DNA of 64,000 bases from contig PUQB01000026.1 of the NCBI GenBank assembly GCA_003024785.1, forward strand, positions 793,531 to 857,530, given 5' to 3'. Below are positions 50,371 through 60,504 of this stretch, piece by piece. How positions within the stretch are numbered: position 1 is the first letter of the stretch; each line of letters opens with the position of its first letter. The stretch is from Selaginella tamariscina (lineage: Eukaryota > Streptophyta > Lycopodiopsida > Selaginellales > Selaginellaceae). A model generated the notes under the pieces. It saw only the letters and a list, made by a program, of their open reading frames with translations, did not search any database and was not told the origin of the DNA. A program made the translations under genes and the position numbers.

Positions 50371-51340
50371 CCTTGTGGCTGCCGACTCAAGCTAGATGCT
50401 GCCGACCCTCTCAGTCGGCAGAGAGATGTAGAAGAAAAAACCTGCCGACTGAGATAGTTTGTGCCGACTCTGTCAGACGGCACAGAAGAGATAATGGTGC
50501 CGACTGAGATAGGATGGTGCCGTCCCTCTCAGACGGCACAAATGGGAAGACCCATTAACTGTTTTAAAAGAAATACTTGAGACGCAAAGAAAAAAAAAAC
50601 TAATTCAAAATACCTTGTGGCTGCCGACTGAAGAAGGATGGTGCCGTCACTCTCAGTCGGCACAAATGGGAAGACACTATAACTCTGAAAAAAAACATTG
50701 TTATACGGATACTTGAGCCGCAGAGCAAAATATAAACAAATTCAAAATACCTTGTGGCTGCCGACTGAAGAAGGATGGTGCCGTCACTCTCAGTCGGCAC
50801 AAATGAGAAGACACATTAACTCTGAAAAAAAACAATGTGATACGAATACATGATCCAGAAAGCAAAAAATAAATATATCGAACATACCTTGTGGCTGCCG
50901 ACTGAACTAGGATGGTGCCGTCACTCTCAGTCGGCACAAATGGGAAGACCCATTAACTCTGAAAAAAAAACCTTGTGATACGAATACTTGAGCCAGAAAG
51001 CAAAAAAAAACAAATCGAAAATACCTTGTTTTTGCCGACTGAACCAGGATGGTGCCGTCACTCTCAGTCGGCACAAATGGAAAGACCCATTAACTCTGAA
51101 AAAAAACATTGTGACACGTATACTTGAGCCGCAAGGAAAAAAATAAATAAATCGACGATACCTTGTGTTTGCCGACTGAACCAGGATGGTGCCGTTGCTC
51201 TCAGTCAAATAAGAAGACCCTATATCTCTGGAAAAAGAAATACTTTGAGCAGCAAATCATAAAATACAGAAATTACACATACCTTGTGGCCGCGGCTGAG
51301 CAGGATGGTGCCGAGAATCTAAATCGGCACAGAAATCTCC
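50371..51340 (-). repeat. 137-bp tandem array of exon-like modules with hairpins
   Basis: Units start (CCTTGTG on the plus strand) at 50613, 50750, 50887, 51024 and 51161, exactly 137 bp apart, with diverged edge units at 50371 and 51282. On the minus strand units 1-4 have a pyrimidine tract plus CAG acceptor, a 71-nt core (50614-50684, 50751-50821, 50888-50958, 51025-51095), and an ACAAG|GTAT donor. Each core contains TGCCGACTGA and TCAGTCGGCA, a perfect 10-bp inverted repeat about 20 nt apart. The coding exon of the ParB-methyltransferase gene begins with the same CAG|AGTT junction (50304). The array therefore looks like amplified leader exons of that gene. Confidence 0.8.
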
Positions 51341-51825
51341 ATTGTATACTTGGGCGCTGCACGAATCGAGTCGAAATGGATGGCGCCGCAGTGGAAACCG
51401 TAACTCTGAGATCTGAGATTAAGAAACCCTCTGGATCTACCGCAGTGGAAACAGATCTGAGATTGAAAGAACCCTAGCCGCAATGGAAACAGTAAACCCT
51501 ATCTACCAAAAAACCCTAGCCGCAATGAAAACAGTGAACCCTACGGAATAAATGTGACATTAATATTTAGGGTTTATTTTAAAATATGTGAATAATTGGT
51601 AAATGTGAAGATATTTCAAATCATAAAAGGTAGAAATTAAATTAAATCGGTGATACTAGAGAGGACATCATTAAGAACACTGTGAACTGGGCAGCATAGA
51701 ATTAATTATATACAAACGTGTATTCACGTTTATTGTTAACGATTGTAATTTTTTTTTGGTAAAGAAAGTGTGTTTAATCTTTTGCTTTGCTTTCCTAAAC
51801 CACCGAGCTTTCTCCTTGCGTTGTC
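51341..51825. promoter_or_regulatory. Divergent promoter region of the transposon
   Basis: The segment between the leader array and the transposase ATG. 51425-51545 repeats the phrase AACCCTAGCCGCAATG with variants, giving four or more telobox-like AACCCTA words. 51560-51800 is AT-rich and contains the transposase 5' UTR. No coding sequence is seen. Confidence 0.5.
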
Positions 51826-54800
51826 ATGGCCAGAGTTACCTATGAAGGCATTGACAAAGATTTCCCAGTCGATGAAGATGGAAATGCTTTTGTGTTTGAA
51901 CATGATCTTCACATTGCTTTCAACATTCCTTGTTGGTTCAGTATACATGTGGTTCAATTGATGTCAGTTTCTGCGAGTTCTGGAGAAGATGTGGAGTTGT
52001 TACCAGAAGGCAATGCATCAAACCAGTTTGTCTTTTACACATTGTGCCCGGCAAAGGGCCCGTTGTTCAGGTTGCGGACAGAGGAGCGTGAGGAATCCAT
52101 GCTGGTGTGTCTTCTAAGAGCAGACAAATGTAGGATAGGGAAGGATCTCATTGGTTCGTCTGAAGTTAAACGAGTCTCTGAACTACCGCAGATATACAAT
52201 GGAAATGTCATTTTCGAACTTCCCCCTAAGACAGAAAGCACAGAGAAGTACTCGGGGATGAATCGCAAGGATGGCTGCTACCATTGGACACACCCGAGCA
52301 CAACACACTGGCATGTTCCGGCGCGAGTCAGTCGAAGTTCATGTGTCGGACATCTCCAATGCATCAATCCTACTGCCCCTACTTGGCTTTTGAGAAGAAA
52401 GCAAATGAATGTCACTTCAAGGGTGCTGTGGAGAAGGCAAAGACAACTGAGACAGGCAAAGTAATAGGCATAAAATGTAAGCATTGTGGAGAGGAGCCAT
52501 TGCTGGTGCACACTTGTCCGGCTTATGTGTACTACATTCTGCCAGACGACATTTCTTTTACAAGGTTGTTCATTCACAGAGGTGTTCATCAGCATCCAGT
52601 CAGCCCCTCAGTGTCAGCTTCAAACGTTCAGCGAGCCAGATCTAGTGTCAGCAACGTGGTAAAGAGCAGTCCGCGAACCAATCAACGAGTGATTGAGTTT
52701 CAAGCCGCGCGTGAGCTCATCTTTGAAGAACTTTTCAAGGAAGAAGGAGAAGTCTCGTACACTGGTTTACTCTCAAAACTTGAACCTCTAACAAACCATC
52801 GAAGGTATTTTTTTTAGATCTCTACACACTGACGTGACCTTTTCTTTAGGACTCGGGACTGGATTACACAATCAAGACAGAAGGAGACACACTTTAGAGA
52901 GGGTTACGAGGGTCTTCTGGAGCTGAAGACAAAGCTGCCAATACCTTTCATTCACGTCATACATGTTCCAGGGATGGAACTGCATGGTGCTGAGGAGCAG
53001 CCTCTGATCTTCAAAATGACAGTTGAGGGACCGGGTTCAGGAGTTGAGTACATCAGAAGGTGTCAAAGTGGAGGAGACCTTCATGATCAATGGGTTGTTC
53101 TGGACCACACGCACCGCATACCAGACTGGGCGACAATTGGAATACACCTTTATGACCCATTGTAAGTTGTAAAACTCTTCATAACACTTTCTAATCTTCG
53201 TTATCTAACGCTCTCTTGCAGTGTCAGATCCATGGTGACTATAGCTTACGCAGATATGTGCCGCGAAGATAATGTTGCAGTGCTGAAGTTCTTGAACACA
53301 ATGCTAGAGGTTTGTAAGAAGCAGGGTTTGGAGAATGTCAACTTTGCTGGTTTCATGTCGGATGAGGCTGGAGCGATATGGATAGCCTTGCGCCAAGTAT
53401 TCAACAACGGAGCAAAGATGAAAGGGAGGGAAAGAAGCTGTCTGTTTCACTTTATGCAATCCGTGCGTCAGGTGACAAAGAAATGGATCGCAGAAGAACA
53501 TCGCGAAGAACACATGAAGCTTGCTCGTGCCTGGCCTGCAGCACTGAATGAACAATCTAAGAAAGAACAACTGGCAATTCTCGAGTCTTTTGGGAAGGAC
53601 GAGCGTCAAACATTCGAGCTTTGAAGACATGGCTGTCTTGGTGGATCAGGCATGAGGACCACATCTCCATGGCGGAACTGGGAGACATGACAGAAGAAGG
53701 ACTCGCGAGCGTTCCAACTACAAACAATGCTGAAGTGATTCACGCTAGAGCAAGAAGAGCAAGATTGGCCAAAAGAGTACCACTGCTGGAGGCGACAATG
53801 TTAGACCTCACCGATGCAGTTATGCAGAGTGCGAAGGTGAAAGCGGCAATAGAAGGGAGGTATACAGGGTCAGGGCCTTCGAAGGAAACTCTGTTGAAAC
53901 GAGTGCAACGCAAACTCTCTGAGGGGAAAAGTGTATCTCCATCAACAATTATTAATCTGGTGGAAGGCGAGGAACACTTGACCAGCCCGGAGTTCACGAG
54001 TACCACTAACGTTCGAGTGCAAACTGTTAGGAGAACAGTCACAGGAACAGAACAGTCTGATGCTCGACGTTCACACAGACATGATGTAGAGTACACAGAG
54101 CGGGTGGTCCAAAACAACAGGAGAAAGAGGTTAAGGTTCGAAGAGGTTTCGGAGAGAGAGATTGCTCAAACAGAGTGGGCCATCAGACGAATCGGAGCAT
54201 CCAGTAAGGTTAAGTGTTTGGGGATGAATCAGGAAGGAACTGCTCTGTGTGGAAAACCAATCGGTTATCCAAGCAGAGTGCCAGCACCAGGATTCTATGG
54301 AAAACGAATGTACATTGATGCCTTGGGGAATGAGGAGTATGTACAACAGATGATGTGGTTCTGCCCAAAAGATTCAGGGTGTTTCACGCGGCCAAACGGC
54401 AAAATTCTTCGGTCACGTATTCCAACACCACCAACGGTTTGGCCTGTGCTCAAGGAAACGAAGCTGACAAGTGAGGAGGTCAGAGAACTACAGGATGCAG
54501 GCTTTGTTCTGGAAGGTTTACAGGGGATGGCAGGAAGAGTAGATGAGGGTCAGAAGGACAAAACACCATCGCCACCACGTGGAGCTGGATCTACAACAAT
54601 TCCACCTTTCGAAGGACGTATGGTTCGGACTCCAACAAAAATGTCTAAGGAACAAGAGAAGAATTTCCGCAAGGCCAAGACGTTTTTAGGTTGTGTGCGA
54701 AATGTTGAAGTGACAGCTAGAGGACGGAAGGAGGCTTTCGTTGTGTCGGCAGGAAATGACTCTGCAAAGGTGACTATTAATACTTATCCTTCATGCAGTT

Positions 54801-54988
54801 GTTCTACATTTCAGAAGAGCAAAAGTTGGAGCCCATGTGTACACATGTACTTCGTCTATAGCCGTGTGCTTGGCTTGAACCCGGAAGTCACATATTTTCT
54901 ACAAAGGCGATCGCTCAGTGACATGGAGGTCCACCGTTTGCTGGTGAATTGCAACAGAGTTCATGACCCACCGGTGCTACAAGGATAA
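51826..54988 (+). CDS. MULE-type DDE transposase with SWIM zinc finger
   Basis: Three exons: 51826-52804, 52850-53161 and 53222-54988 (TAA 54986-54988), about 1019 codons, with ATG at 51826. The N-terminal ~200 residues are unrecognised. A zinc-binding domain follows (CKHCGEEPLLVHTC ... IHRGVHQHPV, 52470-52600), resembling the WRKY/FLYWCH-like fingers of MULEs. Catalytic residues are seen as D in VVLDHTHR (53103-53105), D in FMSDEAGA (53361-53363), the LFHFMQ motif (53440s) and E in TNNAEVIHA (53732-53734). A four-Cys cluster lies at 54210-54380. The SWIM finger C-x-C-x11-C-x-H is at 54794-54844. Frames change by one base near 52320 and 53610. All catalytic positions survive, and the last 455 codons are uninterrupted. 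Confidence 0.85.
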
Positions 54989-55021
54989 ATGGTTTAGGGT
55001 TTAGGATAATGTCTTATTAAG

Positions 55022-55064
55022 CCAGTGGATATATTAAGCCAGTCGGCGTATATTAAACCAGTCG
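55022..55064. repeat. GTCGGCR words, right subterminal
   Basis: CCAGTCGGCG and CCAGTCGGCA, about 23 bp apart, in the same orientation on the plus strand as the left-end words. Confidence 0.7.
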
Positions 55065-55084
55065 GCATATTAAAAAAACTTATA

Positions 55085-55165
55085 TATTCTAGAATATTCT
55101 TGAGAATATGCTAGAATATGCTAGAATAACCCTAGAATATCCGCGAATATACTAGAATAATATGA
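55085..55165. promoter_or_regulatory. GAA/TTC-rich block, right end
   Basis: TTCTAGAATATTC (55087-55099) is a perfect three-unit heat-shock-element pattern. It is followed by several copies of CTAGAATAT at irregular spacing. It is weaker than the left array. Confidence 0.45.
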
Positions 55166-55196
55166 AGCCTCCTGAGCCGGAGCCTCCTTTTCGCCG
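55130..55196 (-). repeat. Right terminal inverted repeat of the MULE
   Basis: On the plus strand GAAGCCTCCTGAGCCGGAGC then CTCCTTTTCGCCGAGACC before an (AT)n run. It is the imperfect partner of the left end. Confidence 0.6.
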
Positions 55197-57201
55197 AGAC
55201 CCATATATATATATAACTTAGATATGTATGAAGTCGTTATTTATACTGAAATATGCAGTCTTAATCACGTATTATAATCTTATTACGTTACACACACGCA
55301 CACACACATGTATGTCAGGTCAGATTAATAAAGATATGATTCGATTCGTTTAGTTTGGTAAGCTAAGTAAAACAAGTAGAAACTACTGCAGAAAATGATG
55401 CCAATATTTTGAATATTATACATCAAGAATATATATAATTTATTTTATTTACTTTATATAGTTTACAATAATAAACATATTATATTAATAACAGATTAAT
55501 TTAAGCTTACATTAGATGCAGACTATACTCAAGGTATATATGCGTACGCATTGAAAAAATACAGGTATGTATGTGAAGTTACCTTTTAATACAAATTGAA
55601 AACATTAATTTTTTAATTAATTTTTTATATTAAAATCGAAAATGTCAAACTCTTTAATTGTCACGTTACTAAGACTTGACTGTCTTAAACAGTAAGCAAG
55701 GACAACTCATATATCTCTTGTACTGCAATTTCCTAATATCAAACACACGCACACACACGTGTGTGTGTTTGTGGGTGTGTGTATAAATAATAGGAACAGC
55801 TCCCTTTGTATTAGCAGTAATTAATTAAATTTAATTAATTAATAAATATTAAAAAACTAAAGGAAAGAACGTATTTAAAAAAAAATTATATATACTAAAT
55901 CATATTTACAAATGAAATGATTTATATCCTTTAAATTTAAAAATAATTAACTTAATTAACTGTGTCTCTGGATTGTGAAAACTAACCTAAATAATATATA
56001 TTATAATTCCTTTTCTCAAATCTTTATTTATGGCCTTTCTCTAGTAATTAAAAAAATAATTAAAGGTAAAATAATTGATTTATGTTACTAATAATAAAAT
56101 TATACACCCCTGTTTAACCTAAATTCAATTAAATTCTTTAATTATATAATAGTATATTCTATATATTTATACTTTAAATAATAATATAAGAAATCTTAAA
56201 TTTATAGACATATATATAATATATAAACATAACTATTCAATCAAATGAAAATTTAATATGGGTCTATCGAAAGTTTTATTATTTAGTATGAGTGAAATTA
56301 TAATTAAGTTATATGGTATTATAATGATAAATTGTTATAAAGCTTATACCAATATAGGTTGATGTTTATTTAAATCTCCTACAAAAAAATATTATCAATA
56401 TGTTCTAATTTTATAGTTATATATAGTGCATAATTTAATTTTACATATTATTTTAAATACATGATATATATTACATTATATTAATTAATTTAGAAAATAT
56501 AAATTTAAATATTTTATTTTAATTTTAAAAACAGCCCGAATACATATATTTCGCTGTTGATTTAAAATATTAAAATTTATAAACTTGTGTTCTAAATTCA
56601 AAATTAATAATATATAATAAATTCTATTTTCTGTTACTTTTAACCTAATTTTTCTTTAACAATATTATATTATAAACCACAAGTCATATTTAAACTGCAG
56701 AATATAATTTTAAATACACACACACAACGTGGACAGTCCTTTGAGTGATAGGCATCACACACACACACACACACATATAAATTTATAAACCTTATAAAAA
56801 GATTATCTTAAATCTACGTGAAGTATTTCGATAGTTAAATGGAATTGTACCATAATATTATTTATCCAAAAAACAAATAAATGATTAGCATATACCATAT
56901 ACAATGGAAAATAAAATTTTATTGTTATTTATCAAATGATTTGTTGGACATTGTTGTTTCATGCACACATCAAACTTTCAAACACATAGAACAGAATATG
57001 CACACGCATAATCCATTATAATACATTTATCTGAGGACATGTATATATCTCTGTTTTTGCTCACACACACACATATACACTGCTAATGCCCTATGGGGTA
57101 TGTGGAGAATGGGCAAAGCTAATTGATATTTTATAAGATCATATGTAGAGAATATTACCATAGCATTTCGTAATTAATAGTGTTTGATTTCTTCCAGTTT
57201 A
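55197..57201. other. AT-rich spacer with segmental duplicate copies
   Basis: 55620-55750 matches 40165-40280 inverted, and 56060-57240 matches 40430-41440 directly. (CA)n and (GT)n tracts lie at 55293-55310, 55742-55785 and 56755-56775. No gene is supported. Confidence 0.6.
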
Positions 57202-57443
57202 CTACTGTGTATATATCACGTTATCATATATAATACAGATGTATTCATAGTTACCTTTTTCATATCCGTAATGACTTGAAAGTATCTTGCGTCTGGCTCC
57301 TGGATTATATGATCCTTGTTTGATATATAGCCACGCTCCATTTTTGGTACGTAACGATAATCCCCCCTATTACAAAGTATTCCACGTCAGATACATACCA
57401 TGTATACGTCTATATACATTACACATACACATATACACAACGA

Positions 57444-57488
<45 letters not shown>

Positions 57489-57889
57489 CACGACCACATA
57501 CTACATACGAAACACATAAAGATACCCCATAATCACACAGGGTAGCATGAGGAGAAGCCACAAAGCTACCATACAGGGAAATTAAGTGAATGGTAAATGT
57601 ATTTAAAGAATACGCACGACACACTACAGATACAGATCATATACATATGCATGTTTGTGTGTGCTGTATGTAATACTAACACAGAGAAACGTGCATGTAT
57701 ACACACACATATATCTACTATATATGTAAGATATAATACAGACTGCATATATACATATGCATGTGTGTGCAGAGAAGCGTGTATATAAACACACACACAC
57801 ACCTATATATAGGCATACGTATGTGTTAATAAGACACGAACATACACTTACACAAACCACATATGGATGTGTGTTGTCACAGAGAGAGA

Positions 57890-57936
<47 letters not shown>

Positions 57937-58782
57937 AGCTTACCCCACTTTGATGTGTTGCGGTCTCATCTGCATCAGATCTAAATACCGTTTCCTTATG
58001 TTGGCAAGGGGTCTATATTCAACAATGAGATCAGATTTCTTGTAAGCCTCACGTGAAAAACAAAGTGCTGATTCGCACAGGTAGATACGTAGATATTCCA
58101 GGATGGCAGCTCAATAGGCGTGTGTGAAAACGTCCTTCGGAACGTCTAGCACCTTTGCAAACCTGTTTAGAGATTAAACCTTCTTAAACATCATCAAAAC
58201 ACAGACATAACACACACAAACGGAGGTGCCTGTGTATAGCATACTACATGTATATTACATAGAGCTCTTTCCAGACGGAGAGAGAGAGAGGATTACTAAA
58301 ATACGTGTCTATATGTATACACACGCACACAAACCTGAGTATATCGTAGATTGGTGCTCGTTTCTCCACAGTAAAGCTTAATAACTCGTGAAAAATGGCT
58401 AACACTCTCTTCTGTCCTTCAGGTGTGTGAAACTTTGGTAAAGAGTGTTCATAAGGTGAAGCAAATGGCAAACTTTGGAACACATCTAGCTCTTGTAGTC
58501 TCACCCTGTTTGGTTTATAGCCTTCCGGAAATGAAATAACAAACGCATACCTATTTGAAAACGGCGCCTTTGCGTGTGTGCGTGGGACAATGTATTATAT
58601 GTGTATGTATGCGTACCTGTCTTGGTCTCTGGGAGTTTTACCTGCTGCAACAGATTTTTCACGTTCCGTAATAGATAACTTGTCATCCACGATACGAGCT
58701 CCACGTAAGTCTCTGCTCGTGTCTCTACTAAACGGAAATCATTCGGATGCCTTCGTAAAAATCTGCATAAAAACAATATACA

Positions 58783-58821
<39 letters not shown>

Positions 58822-59663
58822 CGTATTTAACTATATGATATAGTGTGTACACATACATACATACATATATATATAATATAATATATAATATATATATATA
58901 TAAATATAAATGTATATACCTGTGTTGAAATCACTAGGAAGAATGTACAATTCCTGCAAATACTTAAGTCTTCGGCGTGGAAATCTTCGATCTTTGGCCA
59001 TCATCAAGATTTCTTCACAATACGCACAGAAGCAGACTCATCACGTCTGTAGCGTGCGTTAATCTCATCCTCCATAAGTTGCTTAGCTTCTTCTGTCAAA
59101 TATACATGGTCCTCTATCCTCCTGTATTAAGTTACTACATCTATATAGACAGAGAGAGAGATGTCCACATGTAGGTAGCTGCTTATGCGATCTTTTATCC
59201 TCATGCACACATATACACAAATATACATACATATGTACACACGTATACACGTGTGTGTGTTTGTATATACAGCTATATAGATGAATTAACATAATACAGG
59301 AGATAGAATTATTTAATTAATTAAAGAAACTAAGCAGTTTATGTATTTGTGTATGTATGTATACATGCATATACTACAACGTATGACACACGCAAGCATA
59401 TAGACCCATGTTATACCTGTTGTTTACAGTGACTGTGAAGAAACCTGGGTAGTTCCATGCAGTTCTTCTAACGCCGAGCTTTTCATTTTGGTCAAGGCCA
59501 GATGCGAGGAAAATCTTTCGAAGGTTGACAAATCCTCGCTTCTCGTGGGTTACGCAGTACTCCATTGCCCATCTTATGTATGTTATTTTCCTATCGTCTT
59601 TGCGCATTCTCTCAAAGTCCTCATCACGTATCCATACCTGCATATATGTCCGTGGTATATATC

Positions 59664-59703
<40 letters not shown>

Positions 59704-60377
59704 ATACGGACAGGTTTGAATATTCATATGCATGTATACGTACATGTATGGACACATATAGAGACACACAACTAAAGTGAAATAAGAACATAGAACAATT
59801 TCAAGCTTGTTATGTATACATAACTATATATGGTTTCAAATAATGCGAACAAAATACTCATTGTAGAAAGGGACTCATATGACTGTGTTTCATGTATATG
59901 TATTATACGTACATACTGATTTTAGACTAGTACATATATCATATCATTAATAAAGTAGCTGCACCAACAGAACCATGTACTTGGTTTACACAGACATATA
60001 TTGTAGGTTGTGTGTATGTACTCGAACATAATGGCCATCGCAATGTATTATATGTGTACATTTGGGTTCGTTTTTAATCTCAATATGTGCTTTAATCACA
60101 TAAAATGGACATATAGAAGCGAAATATATAATGTACTTGTTTTAAGAACATATGAAAGCTTGTATCACACACACGTAAACACAAGCGTGCGTGTGCTGAC
60201 CTGTATGCGACGAAGACGCAGAGAAGTGTGGAGAGATCGATCAATTCGCTCAGGCTTGGGCTTGGGCGCTTCATCGATCCATCTACGCTCGTTGACATGG
60301 AAGTATCCAGTGGCCAGCTGCAGCGCCCTCCTCTCCACTGCATTCTGCAGCCAGTTCAAGGGAGTGTCCAGAATCAT
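57202..60377 (-). CDS. PORR-domain organellar RNA-binding/splicing protein
   Basis: ATG at 60375-60377. Exons 60201-60377, 59417-59637, 58920-59121, then about 58610-58765, 58345-58560, 58000-58175 extending to 57944, and a tentative last exon 57202-57366. Motifs follow the plant organelle RNA recognition (PORR, formerly DUF860) family: the core with GFVNLRKIFLASGLDQNEK and PGFFTVTVNN, ILMMAKDRRFPRRRLKYL, FLRRHPNDFRLVETRAETYVEL, SPYEHS ... TPEGQKRVLAIFHELLSFTVEKRAPIYD split across exons, and SREAYKKSDLI. Members such as WTF1 act in group II intron splicing in plastids or mitochondria. Frame breaks occur near 59005 (one A short in a run) and 58700 (one G short in a run). A TGA near 58118 may be real or the result of two small indels. 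Confidence 0.8.
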
Positions 60378-60504
60378 TCCCCAACAACCCTAAACCCCTG
60401 TTTTAGGGCTCTTAACCCTTAATTGCCCTTTTAATTAACATAGTCCCCTGATTGCCCTTATTGTATTCGTCGCCTTATGCCCTTAATATGCGTTCCTAGG
60501 GTTT
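60378..60504. promoter_or_regulatory. Compact bidirectional promoter
   Basis: Only 127 bp separates the divergent start codons of the PORR gene and the SEC-C gene. It contains AACCCTAAACCCC (60384-60396), GTTTTAGGG and CCTAGGGTTT, which are telobox-type motifs common in plant promoters of translation and organelle genes. Confidence 0.6.

Larger units (their letters stand above)
46875..55196. mobile_element. Mutator-like (MULE) DNA transposon carrying a ParB-methyltransferase gene
   Basis: Bounded by diverged terminal inverted repeats: the left end (46875-46940) shares CGCC.TTTTGGAGGCT and CAGGAGGC with the reverse complement of the right end (55130-55196). Both flanks are (AT)n tracts, so a 9-11-bp target duplication cannot be read. 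Inside are two divergent genes: a DDE/SWIM transposase (plus) and a ParB-methyltransferase fusion (minus). They are separated by a 137-bp tandem array and a telobox-rich promoter. GTCGGCA words and GAA/TTC arrays lie just inside both ends. GC content is visibly higher than in the flanks. Confidence 0.8.

Noticed and set aside
50371..51340. CRISPR-like regularly spaced repeats
   Set aside because: The unit is 137 bp with nearly identical intervening sequence, the DNA is eukaryotic, and each unit has splice signals; there are no unique spacers.
57370..57860. Several overlapping small open frames rich in Tyr, Cys, His and Val
   Set aside because: They are translations of (AT)n, (CA)n and (TG)n tracts within an intron of the PORR gene.
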